From: Virgibacillus proomii
GTDB lineage: Bacteria; Bacillota; Bacilli; Bacillales; Amphibacillaceae
NCBI RefSeq assembly: GCF_018916875.1
Contig: NZ_JAHLNO010000018.1
Coordinates: forward strand, 118,697 to 182,696
Length of the DNA: 64,000 nt
Reading direction: 5' to 3'
The position numbers and the translations under genes were made by a program. The notes under the pieces were generated by a model. The model was not told the DNA's origin, did not search any database, and worked only from the letters and a program-made list of their open reading frames with translations. Shown one piece after another: positions 8,911 through 17,849 of the stretch (the first letter of the stretch is position 1; every line of letters begins with the position of its first letter).

Positions 8911-9330
8911 GATATTTTACCCGTTTCTATATTATGGATAACTTTTTTGAAAAGTAGCTCCATCGTCTAGCTTAAGTGCTCAAACTATAGCAAACTTCGA
9001 ATTTTCTTCCTGCGATAAGCCAACATTGGTTCCTCCTTCATTTAGTTTTCTTTATCCCGCATGTAAGGTGCAGATTAACGTATGTGTACACCTAAATGTC
9101 CAATTCATTTGGATCGACAAGGATAAGGAAATATACGTCAGCGGTACATCGCAATTTTTCAGGACAAGGACAACTTCAGCAGCGATCACATCGCGGTTCT
9201 TTAAAGAAGCCTGCGAACTTAGCCTTTGATCTATTGTTTCAAGCAGAAATACACTCCTTGATTGAGGTTTCATTCGCTTTATCTCATTAGAAGTTCACCA
9301 ATTTGTCTTTCGTTAAGCGTGCTTCTAACT
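8911..9330. repeat. Mosaic intergenic repeat, long copy
   Basis: This gene-free stretch is built of modules seen again at about 19.8, 26.7, 35.8, 39.2 and 40.9 kb. The modules are a CCGTTTCTATATT..TGGATAA start, AGTAGCT-CATCGTCTAGC, TTCTTCCTGCGATAAG, TTTATCCCGCATGTAAGGTG, and two degenerate units of the 60-bp ACATCGC motif (about 9110-9210). The small frames on both strands here are products of the repeat. Confidence 0.65.
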
Positions 9331-9344
9331 TTTGTAAATACTAG

Positions 9345-10265
9345 TTAATTTGATTGAAAATAATCTTGTAAACCATTGGTAATTCCTTCTGCTACTTGGC
9401 GTTTAAATTGATTTGTTTGAATGATGCTTACATCATCAGGGTTGGTAATAAACCCGAGTTCTAATAAGATAGCAGGTGCAGTATTATTCCGTAGTACATA
9501 ATAGTTTTTTTGTACCACTCCGCGGTCTTGTAAGTTTACCTTTGGAACTAAATTATGATGGACATTTTCAGCAAGTTCTTTGTCGGCATTAGAATAATAA
9601 AACGTATTCATCCCTTGTGCTGAAGCATCTGCAAATGCATTATAATGCACACTAATAAACACATGCGTCAAATAAGCTTTACTAATAGCTACTCGATCTT
9701 CTAACGACACATATTCGTCCTTCGATCTAGTTAGTAATACATTTGCGCCAATTGATTCTAGCTGCTTAGCTATCTCGTGTGTCGTAGCTAATGTTAAAAT
9801 TTTTTCTTCATAACCATCTACTCCGATCGATCCAGGATCATTTCCACCGTGACCAGGATCTAGCATAATATTATAACCGTTTAGAGCTGAATTCTCTGTA
9901 GTGTGCGAATTAGCTACCTGTGGTTGCTCTGATTTGGTAATTGCAGTGGTTGACTTCTTTCGTGTTTTAGGTTGAACGTGATTCATTTGTGTGGTTTTTA
10001 ATAAGTATTGTTTAGCGACCCAAGCTTCTTTTCCTCCGTAATATGTTTGGACCCAGCCGTGTTTTTCCTGAAATTCTACTACCTGGTTACCAACTTGCAG
10101 TTTTCCGATAATTTCTGCATCGATGGATGGCTCACTTCTTACATTTAAGTTGGCTTGTCCAACGTCATAGATATCACCGTTTGCGGCATATGTTTGATTT
10201 GGAAAAAGTAACAAGATTGCTAGAATAATTGTACAGCAGGTTAACAAAATATAGAGTTTTTTCAA
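9345..10265 (-). CDS. Secreted N-acetylmuramoyl-L-alanine amidase with SH3 domain
   Basis: The enzyme cleaves the lactyl-L-alanine amide bond of peptidoglycan outside the cell. Residues 1-27 are a signal peptide ending TYA-A. Residues 28-92 form a bacterial SH3 domain (LNVRSEPSIDAEIIGKL, then GWVQTYY) for wall binding. About 125-303 form an Amidase_3 domain with zinc ligands H139 (LDPGHGG), the glutamate in YEEKILTL and the histidine in SVHYNA, plus the catalytic glutamate in LLELGF. Length 306 is normal. It is paralogous to the next gene upstream (11267-12181), same strand, with a repeat cluster between them. Confidence 0.93.
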   Translation of the reverse strand: MKKLYILLTCCTIILAILLLFPNQTYAANGDIYDVGQANLNVRSEPSIDAEIIGKLQVGNQVVEFQEKHGWVQTYYGGKEAWVAKQYLLKTTQMNHVQPKTRKKSTTAITKSEQPQVANSHTTENSALNGYNIMLDPGHGGNDPGSIGVDGYEEKILTLATTHEIAKQLESIGANVLLTRSKDEYVSLEDRVAISKAYLTHVFISVHYNAFADASAQGMNTFYYSNADKELAENVHHNLVPKVNLQDRGVVQKNYYVLRNNTAPAILLELGFITNPDDVSIIQTNQFKRQVAEGITNGLQDYFQSN

Positions 10266-10581
10266 AATAATAAATTCCTCCTTTGTAAGATAACTAATTG
10301 TTTTGCGCTCTTTTTATTGTCTATTATCTGTTTCTATAAAGTAGATAACTTTTTAAAAGTAGCTTCGTCCAGCTTAGGCGCTTGAGAACCTTTTTATGCA
10401 GGAGACAATAGTATAGAGAAAACTAGAAAATATTGTGTATTGTTAAAAGCATTAAAATGAAAGCAGCCGTTAATAGAAATTTTCTCCAATAAATCTATGA
10501 TTTAAACAAATAACGTGAAAAAATTATGTAAAAGTACTAAAAAGTTTAGTAGATTAATAGGCAACCAGGAGTAGGCAAAAA

Positions 10582-10612
10582 AAAACAACCGCAAGTTTTG
10601 CAGTTGTTTTTA
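10582..10612. terminator. Bidirectional terminator-like hairpin
   Basis: AAAACAACcGCAA pairs with TTGCaGTTGTTTT around GTT, with A/T runs on both sides. It lies between the two amidase genes and probably ends minus-strand transcripts from the 11267-12181 gene. The rest of 10266-10580 shows no gene, only a short mosaic-repeat piece near 10330-10390. Confidence 0.6.
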
Positions 10613-10764
10613 CCTCTGATATGTCAACATTGGCTTCTTTCGTCCCCATGTTTCCTTATACGCTATCGAAGGTATGTAAAATTACGACTTCAAAAGTGAA
10701 CGAGAATAGGAAGAAGTCTAAGCGGGAGATGACGGCATCTAAAATCTCGATTCATTGATTGACA

Positions 10765-11004
10765 GGACAAGAAAAGCTACGACAGCGACACATCGCACGC
10801 AGAAAAAGCGTATTTCTTTTTCAAGGACAAGAAAAGCTACGACAGCGATACATCGCACGCAGAAAAAGCGTATTTCTTTTTCCAGGACAAGAAAAGCTAC
10901 GACAGCGACACATCGCACGCAGAAAAAGCGTATTTCTTTTTCAAGGACAAGAAAAGCTTCGTCAGCGACACATCGCATACATAAAGAGTATATTTCTTTT
11001 TCAA
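10765..11004. repeat. Tandem array, four 60-bp units
   Basis: Four exact-length 60-bp units start with GGACAAGAAAAGCT at 10765, 10825, 10885 and 10945. Units 1-3 are nearly identical and unit 4 has several changes. Each unit holds a hairpin GAAAAAG-cgtattt-CTTTTTC. Because 60 is a multiple of three, the array is open in several frames on both strands. Those frames (10739-10978 minus, and 10755-11021 and 10759-11040 plus) are not credible genes. Single degenerate units occur elsewhere in the window. Confidence 0.9.
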
Positions 11005-11266
11005 GTATGTTGCGAACTTAGTTATTGTCTATTGTTTTAAGGAAAAAAGCGCTCTTTATAATGAAATCTCACTTTATCTTGTTAGAGTTCTGGTTTGTAC
11101 GTTTCGAACTGACCGTACACCTTTTGTTCTTTGTTATATCGTCTGGTTTACTCAATGACATAAACGACTGGTTTTCTATTAAAAATTGCACCTCTACATG
11201 TTTTTAAGTGTTCAACGTTTGAGAGGACAGTTTAGGTTAACTGGAAGATTATAAGTTATATGTTAA

Positions 11267-12181
11267 TTAATGTGAAAAATAATTTCGTAAACCATTTGTA
11301 ATAGCTTCTGCTACTTGTATTTGGAACTGGTTCGTTTGGATCATAGCTAAATCGGAGTAATTCGTAATAAACCCAAGTTCTAATAATATAGAGGGCGCAT
11401 AGTTATTTCGCAGTACGTAATAATTTCCTTGCTTCATCCCTCTGTCTTGCAGGTAAACAGACGAAGCCAGGCTAGCATGAACATTAGCTGCCAGCTTTTG
11501 ATCTGCTGAGGAATAATAAAATATGTTTAGACCATGTGCACCAGAGTTAAAAAAAGCATTATAATGTATACTAATAAAAGCATGCGTGTAATAAGCTCGA
11601 CTAATTTCTACTCTATCACGTAAAGAAACATATTCATCACCTGATCTAGTTAATAAAACACTTGCTCCAGCATCACGTAGTTGTTCAGCTATCTGTCTGG
11701 TTGTTGCAAGTGTTATAGCTTTCTCTTGCAATCCACCAATCCCGATAGATCCAGGATCATGGCCTCCGTGGCCTGGGTCTAACATAATATTATATCCTTT
11801 AAGCGAAGCATTTCCTCTTGTTGACACTTCACGTTTTTTCTGTAGTGCAGTCACTGGCTTGTGAGCTATTGACTTTATATTTGTTTGTTTATCTTGTTGA
11901 AGAGGAATTAAATGATGTTTAGCTACCCAAGCTTCCTTTCCTCCATAATAGGTTTGAATCCATCCATATTTTTCCTGGAATTCTACCACTTGGTCACCTG
12001 TATGAAGTTTTCCAATAATTTCAGCATGGATAGAGGGCTCATCTCTTACATTTAGAATAGCTTGTCCAACTTGATATACTTCACCTTCGGCAGCATGGCT
12101 TTGTTTAGGAATGAGAAAAAGGGAGGTTAACATAATGATTAAGCTTGTGATGATAAGATAGATTTTTTTCAAAATAAGCAA
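11267..12181 (-). CDS. Secreted N-acetylmuramoyl-L-alanine amidase with SH3 domain (paralogue)
   Basis: The domain plan matches the neighbouring amidase: signal peptide to about residue 30 (SHAAEG), an SH3 domain (LNVRDEPSIHAEIIGKL, then GWIQTYY), a short linker, and Amidase_3 with LDPGHGGHDPGS, LQEKAITLATT, SIHYNA and LLELGF. All zinc and catalytic positions are kept. Length is 304. The pair is a local duplication that has diverged mostly in the linker, suggesting two active wall hydrolases. The start ATG follows AAGGAGG on the coding strand. Confidence 0.93.
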   Translation of the reverse strand: MLILKKIYLIITSLIIMLTSLFLIPKQSHAAEGEVYQVGQAILNVRDEPSIHAEIIGKLHTGDQVVEFQEKYGWIQTYYGGKEAWVAKHHLIPLQQDKQTNIKSIAHKPVTALQKKREVSTRGNASLKGYNIMLDPGHGGHDPGSIGIGGLQEKAITLATTRQIAEQLRDAGASVLLTRSGDEYVSLRDRVEISRAYYTHAFISIHYNAFFNSGAHGLNIFYYSSADQKLAANVHASLASSVYLQDRGMKQGNYYVLRNNYAPSILLELGFITNYSDLAMIQTNQFQIQVAEAITNGLRNYFSH

Positions 12182-12189
12182 TCCTCCTT

Positions 12190-12845
12190 AACGTTTAATT
12201 TAGTAAGTTATTCTAGTTGTGCTTTATACCTATGTTTTTCCTGGATATTCTCGTTGCAGTAAATTTCGATCAAACGATGTAACCTTGAATTTGATAGGTC
12301 TTTTCTCTTTTTTTTATATATAAGTGTAGGTATTACCTACTCCTTATAATAGGTTTTTAAACCCAACTAAAAATAATATCTAGTACTTTTATAGTATCGG
12401 TACAATACGTGCATATTTTAAGAGAACTATAATAATTTTTATATTTAACATAGCAGCCGGTAAATTATGTTTATGAATACATTGTTAGTATAACTATTCA
12501 GAAAGGCTATGTTTGAACAGCTAAAGACAAAGAATTCTCTTTAAGCATGTAAAAATTCTATAAAGCTACTACATATTTATAGTAAGGATTCTTATTTCTT
12601 GATTTGCTCGTATTGGTAAACTGGTTTTAGGGGGGATAGGAGAATAAATTACCGCTAGTAGTATTTTGAAAAACAGAAGGCATTTTTGTAAAGAAACATC
12701 ATTCAGCAGAGATTTTAGATGCGGGATACAACATTAAGAAGATATAGAAAAGGAGATGTCAAAAAAATAGACATCTCTTGCATATAGCTTTAAAGGTACA
12801 GAGAAATTAAGAAGAGTAAGCTAATAGTATCAACTAGAAGATTAT
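12190..12845. other. Gene-free stretch
   Basis: I see no credible gene. A hairpin GAGATGTC-aaaaaaata-GACATCTC lies at 12753-12777 and may end the minus-strand reductase transcript at 12846. The sequence 12630-12740 has a good-looking AGGGGGGATAGGAG site but no open frame after it. Confidence 0.4.
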
Positions 12846-13385
12846 TTACAAATTGTCGCTAATGAGATGCTTGGCAGATCGAATTGCTTTTTCATTGGCG
12901 ATAATGTCACCTGGTTTTCGAGCTTGCCCAATCACATAATCAATTAGTTCCATATCAAAAAACTGGCATATATAACGGAATTGCTGGACAAGTGGAAGTC
13001 CTTTTATATGCGGGTTGTCTCCTCCTACAAGTACAAGATATACTTGTTTTCCTTTTAGTGCTTGACGAAAATCAGGGTATTTTGGATCCCTTAATGTTTG
13101 CGACCAGCGATCAATAAAGCGTTTCATCGGTCCCGACATTCCATACCAGTAGATTGGGGTGGCAAAGACGATGATGTCGTGATTTAGCAGCTGTTCAATA
13201 AGGTGATTATGATCATCCTCAATGTTGGGAAACCCTCTTTCAGAATGTCGTTCATCTACAATCGGCTGGATATGATAATCTCTTAAATAAATATGTGTTG
13301 CTAATTCCTTAGGTACTGCTTGGTGTGCTAAGTATTCCGTATTTCCATTAATTCTTGTAGAACCGTGAAAGACTACTGTATTCAT
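12846..13385 (-). CDS. Flavodoxin-fold NAD(P)H-dependent FMN reductase family protein
   Basis: The 179-residue protein has the fold's phosphate loop near the N-terminus (FHGSTRINGNTEYLA) and the flavin-contact segment TPIYWYGMSGPMKRFIDRWS. This is typical of the NADPH-dependent FMN reductase / flavodoxin_2-like group. The substrate cannot be told; quinone or general oxidant reduction is usual for the family. The start ATG has AAGGAGG eight bases upstream. It stands alone on the minus strand. The 500 bp upstream holds only a GCATG..CATGC hairpin near 13711 and a GTTGTTCAAAAAG repeat motif. Confidence 0.85.
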   Translation of the reverse strand: MNTVVFHGSTRINGNTEYLAHQAVPKELATHIYLRDYHIQPIVDERHSERGFPNIEDDHNHLIEQLLNHDIIVFATPIYWYGMSGPMKRFIDRWSQTLRDPKYPDFRQALKGKQVYLVLVGGDNPHIKGLPLVQQFRYICQFFDMELIDYVIGQARKPGDIIANEKAIRSAKHLISDNL

Positions 13386-13881
13386 TGTATATCCTCCTTT
13401 TTTTCTTTAAGAAAGTACTGTAATACTTAATTAAATAGTTTAAAGGTTTTTCTATTTTAATGATACACGATTGCCAATTTTTTCACGAGATAAAAGTGCT
13501 AGACTGTAAGCTTTCTCTTTTAAAATTGTATGCATACATAGAAAAATTAGAAGTGTATCCTAAATAAAGTAAAGTAAATGGAAGAATGGATATTTGCTTT
13601 AAGAGGTTGTTCAAAAAGTTCGGTAAAACTTTAGGAAATAACCGGGTGGTAAATATCCCCTTTATATTTTAGGAGCAGATAAAATTTTAACGTAGGGCTA
13701 TCCGATAAAAAAAGCATGTCTTCGTTGCGCTAGCCATGCCGGTTCTTTACCATTTTAGAAAGAAGAAATCAGGAAACTTTTTGGTAGTAGTTTCCGTATA
13801 AATAGATAAGACGTGAAAAGCAATCCTAAAGTCAAGCTATAATTAATGTTAATATAAAGAAAAAAGTCAAGGTGACACACA

Positions 13882-14181
13882 ATGAAAAAAATAGCTATCT
13901 TTATTTTACTAATCGGCATCTTTATATATACGTTTTTCTTAAGTTACTGGACCGGTTCTTATTTAATGTTGGAACCGAATTGGAAGGATATCGTCGTATT
14001 TACGCCGGAAACGGTAACGGATCGCAGGGATATTTATCTGCTTGATAAGTGGATTTTTGCATTTAAGGCACAGCCATTAGCTAGTATCACCTTTCTTTTA
14101 TCAGGAATCGCTGTTATTAGTTTTTGTATTTATTTTTATCGAAAGTTTAGAGAAAAACAAAACCAAAAAAAGGAAATTTAA
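13882..14181 (+). CDS. Small membrane protein, DUF4306-like
   Basis: The 99-residue protein has an N-terminal hydrophobic segment (about 4-20), a polar middle containing SYWTGSYLMLEPNW and DIYLLDKWIFAFKAQP, and a second membrane segment (about 73-90). The middle pattern resembles DUF4306 (B. subtilis YjdJ-like) proteins of about 100 residues. I base this on memory of the family, so the name is tentative. The start ATG follows AAGGTGA. The next small gene begins 26 bp downstream, so they are probably co-transcribed. Confidence 0.7.
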   Translation: MKKIAIFILLIGIFIYTFFLSYWTGSYLMLEPNWKDIVVFTPETVTDRRDIYLLDKWIFAFKAQPLASITFLLSGIAVISFCIYFYRKFREKQNQKKEI

Positions 14182-14207
14182 ATAGCTAAACTGGAGGTTG
14201 TTCGTTC

Positions 14208-14354
14208 ATGAAGCTTAAGAAAAAAAGAGATAAAGAAGATAATCATAACCGTTTTATGTTATTCGATATACTAACGGATGCCTTGGATATCCTTCTTTTT
14301 ATCGGTAGAATGCTTGGCAAGATGATCACATCGATTTTTAGATCATGGAATTAA
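14208..14354 (+). CDS. Small protein of 48 residues, unknown
   Basis: An ATG at 14208 sits 10-11 bases after CTGGAGG and opens 48 codons to TAA at 14352-14354. The peptide is a lysine/aspartate-rich start (MKLKKKRDKEDNHNRF) followed by an amphipathic-to-hydrophobic stretch (LTDALDILLFIGRMLGKMI). It resembles small Bacillaceae membrane-associated proteins without known function. The good ribosome site, the position 26 bp after the preceding gene and a terminator directly after it support it as real. Confidence 0.65.
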   Translation: MKLKKKRDKEDNHNRFMLFDILTDALDILLFIGRMLGKMITSIFRSWN

Positions 14355-14356
14355 TG

Positions 14357-14385
14357 AAGCGGAGATTCTGTTGAAATCCCCGCTT
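14357..14385. terminator. Convergent terminator
   Basis: AAGCGGaGATT pairs with AATCcCCGCTT. It lies 2 bp after the small gene and 14 bp before the end of the minus-strand ABC operon, so it may serve both strands. Confidence 0.6.
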
Positions 14386-14398
14386 GTATGAACCCGCT

Positions 14399-15637
14399 TT
14401 AAGCTCTAATCCATTTCCAAATTTCTGCAGGTGATGCATTTTTCCCGTACATCAATATTCCCACTTTGAATATCTTTCCAGCAAGCATGATAAAGACTAA
14501 CACACTTATCAGTAGAACAGTAAGCGATATTGCTATTTCCAACCACGGCCACTCTTCTAAAAGTGTGAGCCGTAATAACAGGACACCTGGTGATGTGAAA
14601 GGAATATAAGTACCGATTTTAGCCATTAACCCACTCGGATCACTAATAACTGGACTTATAAAGAGAAATGGTAAAAATGGCAGCATCATCACCATACCTT
14701 GAAAATTTCCTGCAGTAGTCATATCGGACATCGTTGCTCCAATTCCTACAAAAATAGCAGCAAATAGTAAGTAGCCTAAAATAGCAATCGCTATATATAA
14801 AGCGAGCTCTGGTACAAATAAATACTTTACAATCTCAAGGTCAAACCGCCATGAGATAACTGGTAATAAAATAACAAGCGAGATGATGGATTGCAGAATA
14901 CCTAATGCAAAATAACCGATAATTTTTCCTTGCATTAGTTCTGCTGGTGTTAGGGAAGATAAAATAATTTCAGCAATTTTATCTTTTTTCTCTTGTGATG
15001 CACTTTGGAAGATAGCCATACCGGTAAACACGATGGAGAGCATAATAAATCCGGCAAATGCCCCCGGTATAATTCGTTTAAATCGATCACTGTTGCGAGA
15101 ACCGCTTGCTTCTTCGGCAGGAGATTCAGGTTCTCCTACAGCCGTCTCTTGTATAGTAATGCCACGAGTAATTACAGCTAGCTGTTGATCTGATAATCCG
15201 AGTTCTTTCATTTGCAGTGCTTGAATGGGTGCTGTTATTAAATGTGCTTGATCCATAAAATAAGGATCTATCTCTTCAGATGTATATGCAGGGATTTTCC
15301 CGTCATCTATGGCTTCCTTATTAATAAAAAGATAGGCGGTATTTTCTGTATCTTGTAGTTTTTTCCTTACTTCTTCCTCACTAATATCCGTTTGCTTTAC
15401 TTCCCAGGATAAATCATTTGCTTTCACCACTTTTTCAACCGTAGAAAATAAATTTACCTCATCATTAATATATACGGTAGTAGCTCCTGTTTCTTCCCCT
15501 GAGCTGTCACCGAATAATTCACCAAGTAGCATAAAGCCAACGATTAATAATGGGGTTAAAAAGATACCAATAATAAAAGATTTATTTTTCATATTTCGTT
15601 TTACTTCCCATTTAGCAACCTTTATGGAGTTACGCAT
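14399..15637 (-). CDS. ABC-2 type transporter permease (NatB/YhcI-like)
   Basis: The 412-residue membrane protein has one N-terminal membrane segment (KSFIIGIFLTPLLIVGFMLL), a long extracytoplasmic domain to about residue 195, and five C-terminal membrane segments from GAFAGFIMLSIVFTGMAIF on. This is the NatB/ABC-2_membrane_3 layout. It would pair with the ATPase encoded just upstream, whose last codons it overlaps by 8 bp. I start at ATG 15637 (MRNSIKVAKWEVKRN); an upstream TTG would add 20 residues lying wholly inside the ATPase gene. It is the last gene of a five-gene operon ordered like B. subtilis yhcEFGHI. Substrate unknown; NatAB-type pumps export sodium or lipophilic compounds. Confidence 0.88.
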   Translation of the reverse strand: MRNSIKVAKWEVKRNMKNKSFIIGIFLTPLLIVGFMLLGELFGDSSGEETGATTVYINDEVNLFSTVEKVVKANDLSWEVKQTDISEEEVRKKLQDTENTAYLFINKEAIDDGKIPAYTSEEIDPYFMDQAHLITAPIQALQMKELGLSDQQLAVITRGITIQETAVGEPESPAEEASGSRNSDRFKRIIPGAFAGFIMLSIVFTGMAIFQSASQEKKDKIAEIILSSLTPAELMQGKIIGYFALGILQSIISLVILLPVISWRFDLEIVKYLFVPELALYIAIAILGYLLFAAIFVGIGATMSDMTTAGNFQGMVMMLPFLPFLFISPVISDPSGLMAKIGTYIPFTSPGVLLLRLTLLEEWPWLEIAISLTVLLISVLVFIMLAGKIFKVGILMYGKNASPAEIWKWIRA

Positions 15638-16562
15638 GCTTCTCACCTGCTCTCTGAAGTACCTGTTTATCTGTCGCAATATCAATAAAGATTTCATGTA
15701 AGGAAATACGATCTAATGTAAGTTCCTGAACGTCTAAATGGTCGGGTAATTGTTTTAACCATTTAACTGGGTCAACTTCTTTGTCTAGATAGAGAATATG
15801 TTGGTTATTCACTTGTTCTACCCGCTGTACATAGGGCAATCCTTCTAATTCATACCGGTCATTTTTTCCATGGATGGTACATTTAAAATTAGCATATTCT
15901 GTTTTTACGGTATCCATATCTCCGTAAATCACTTTTTTCCCATGGTGGATCATAAATAAACGATCTGCCATTTCTTCAACCAGGTTCATCTGATGGGAGG
16001 AAAGGAGAATAGCCGTTCCATGTTGAGCCAGCTGTCGAATCTCCTGTTTAAACAACTCTTGGCTAACAGGGTCAAGACCTGAGAATGGCTCATCCAGAAT
16101 TAATAGCTCCGGTTCATGAATAATAGAAGCTATAAACTGAACTTTTTGCCCCATTCCTTTAGAAAGTTCCTCAACACTCACTTTTTCCTTTCCTTCCAAA
16201 TCAAATTTCTTTAAATAATCAAGTGCTCGTTGTTTTGCTCGGTCGAGCGGATAATCTTTTAACTCTGCTAAATAGAGGAGAATATCCATCACCTTTACAT
16301 TTTTATATAGTCCTCGTTCTTCTGGTAAATAACCAATTTTATTTTTAGGAATACTGTGATTATAAGCGTTTGGGAACATAACTTTTCCTTCGTCTGGATA
16401 CATAATTCCCATGATGTTACGAATAGTTGTTGATTTTCCTGCACCGTTTGGTCCAAGAATAGCCATAATCTCTCCCTGTTTTACTTCAAATGAAATATTT
16501 GAAATAATTTGTTTGTCCTTAAATGACTTTCCTAAGTTTTCAACCGTAAGAATTGTATTCAA
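15630..16562 (-). CDS. ABC transporter ATP-binding protein (NatA/YhcH-like)
   Basis: The 310-residue ATPase has Walker A ILGPNGAGKSTTIRN, signature ELSKGMGQKVQ (SKGMG variant typical of NatA-like ATPases), Walker B LLILDEPFSGLDP and the switch histidine SSHQMN. The C-terminal third (from about 220) is the DUF4162-like extension of this subfamily. It begins with TTG (MNTILTVENLGKSF in frame), 20 bp after the end of the preceding ATPase gene, and overlaps the permease gene. It energises the NatB-like permease. Confidence 0.92.
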   Translation of the reverse strand: MNTILTVENLGKSFKDKQIISNISFEVKQGEIMAILGPNGAGKSTTIRNIMGIMYPDEGKVMFPNAYNHSIPKNKIGYLPEERGLYKNVKVMDILLYLAELKDYPLDRAKQRALDYLKKFDLEGKEKVSVEELSKGMGQKVQFIASIIHEPELLILDEPFSGLDPVSQELFKQEIRQLAQHGTAILLSSHQMNLVEEMADRLFMIHHGKKVIYGDMDTVKTEYANFKCTIHGKNDRYELEGLPYVQRVEQVNNQHILYLDKEVDPVKWLKQLPDHLDVQELTLDRISLHEIFIDIATDKQVLQRAGEKHA

Positions 16563-16582
16563 CGGAACCCATACCTTTCATT

Positions 16583-17431
16583 TCACACTGTGAGCAGTGT
16601 AATAATTTCTTCAATCTTCAAAGCTTCCTGTGTCGTCCATTTGATTTGCTGTGTACTAAGAAATCTTTCTGTTTGTTCAGGAGAACTAGAGATAAGATAA
16701 TTGGCAGTTCGCTTCACTTCCCCAGGAATTGTAATTGCTGGAGGATTTTCCGTTAGCCAATAACGCTGATAAGTTGCAAATAAAGTTTCTTTTTCAAAAT
16801 TAGCAATTAATTTCCCATTCTTTAGTACGTTAATATAATCAGAAAGTTTCATAATATCTGAGGATTGGTGGCTTGTCATGATAATTGCTCGGTCTCCTTG
16901 ATCTATCCAGTCTACAAGCAGATCCATCAGTAGTTGCTTTGCTGGTATATCCATAAATGAAGTCGGTTCATCAAGCAGTAGTAATGGTGTATTTTTTGGT
17001 ATCGTAAGAGCGATAGTAAGTTTTTGTTGCATTCCCTGTGATAGCCTATGAAACCGGCGATTTAGCGGGATTTCGAATAAGGAGACCATTTTTTGAAACA
17101 GTTCTTCGTCCCAGTCACGATATAATGGAGCAATAAATTCTTTTAATGTTTGTCCTGTAAAGGTGTCCCAGCCAATAACAGTTTGTGGTTGGTAGGCAAT
17201 AAACTGCTTCCAGCTCTCATCTGGCCCATGTGTAAATATATTCAGCAGTTTAATGTTCCCTTGATCCGGCTTTACTAGATTCATTATCAGCTTGAGTAAG
17301 GTACTTTTTCCGGAACCATTTCTGCCGACAAGAGTTGTGATAGTTCCACATTCAACTGTTAATTCAATCGGTCCGATATGCAAGCTCTCCAACTGCTTTT
17401 CTAAATTGGTTATCTCAAGCAATGTTTCCAT
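16583..17431 (-). CDS. ABC transporter ATP-binding protein (YhcG/YtrB-like)
   Basis: The 282-residue ATPase has Walker A LVGRNGSGKSTLLKL, signature RLSQGMQQKL, Walker B LLLLDEPTSFMDIP and TSHQSSD. It is of the type usually encoded next to YtrA-family GntR regulators. It lies 2 bp after the GntR gene and probably works with the YhcE-like membrane protein of the same operon, while the second ATPase serves the NatB-like permease. It is longer than B. subtilis YhcG by about 50 residues at the C-terminus, which shows no domain I recognise. Confidence 0.9.
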   Translation of the reverse strand: METLLEITNLEKQLESLHIGPIELTVECGTITTLVGRNGSGKSTLLKLIMNLVKPDQGNIKLLNIFTHGPDESWKQFIAYQPQTVIGWDTFTGQTLKEFIAPLYRDWDEELFQKMVSLFEIPLNRRFHRLSQGMQQKLTIALTIPKNTPLLLLDEPTSFMDIPAKQLLMDLLVDWIDQGDRAIIMTSHQSSDIMKLSDYINVLKNGKLIANFEKETLFATYQRYWLTENPPAITIPGEVKRTANYLISSSPEQTERFLSTQQIKWTTQEALKIEEIITLLTV

Positions 17432-17433
17432 CG

Positions 17434-17823
17434 TTATCGTTCTCCCTTTTCCTGTATTACTTCTGTAAAGATTTCTTTAATTTGTTCGGTTGTATATTCA
17501 TAGCTAATGGCAATGTCAACGGCATGTTCAATCGCTTGATATACTTCAGAAACCTTAATTTGTTGCTTCATTGTATCGTCTACTGCCGCCACAAAGGTTC
17601 CTTTTCCTTGAGTTGTTCGGATAAAGCCTTGATACTCCAAATTTTGATAAGTTCGGCGAATAGTAATGACGCTTGTTTCTAAATCCTTTGCCAGTGCTCG
17701 AATGGATGGCAAAGCATCGCCTTCCGCCAGCTGTCCACTTGCGATCAACGTCTTTAGTTGATTTTCAATTTGATGATAGATTGGTTCGCGTGACGTTTTT
17801 GAAAGACGTATTGGCAGTTCCAT
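17434..17823 (-). CDS. GntR-family transcriptional regulator, YtrA subfamily (YhcF-like)
   Basis: The 129-residue protein has a winged helix-turn-helix domain at about residues 10-75 (REPIYHQIENQLKTLIASG, then LPSIRALAKDLETSVITIRRTYQNLE and GKGTFV). A short C-terminal helix pair follows in place of a large ligand domain, which is the YtrA pattern. It lies between the YhcE-like membrane gene and the YhcG-like ATPase and probably represses the operon through the dyad at 18602-18623. Confidence 0.92.
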   Translation of the reverse strand: MELPIRLSKTSREPIYHQIENQLKTLIASGQLAEGDALPSIRALAKDLETSVITIRRTYQNLEYQGFIRTTQGKGTFVAAVDDTMKQQIKVSEVYQAIEHAVDIAISYEYTTEQIKEIFTEVIQEKGER

Positions 17824-17849
17824 GGCTGCTCTCCCTTTCTAATTTTAAT

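Noticed and set aside
8658..8957. 99-aa protein after the MerR fusion
   Set aside because: It runs through a terminator-like hairpin and into repeat sequence; it has no ribosome site.
10765..11004. CRISPR array
   Set aside because: The units are directly adjacent with no unique spacers, and there are no cas genes.
10739..11040. Overlapping open frames on both strands across the 60-bp repeats
   Set aside because: The period is a multiple of three, so any stop-free unit stays open when tandemly repeated. There is no ribosome site or family, and the same sequence is dispersed in non-coding gaps.
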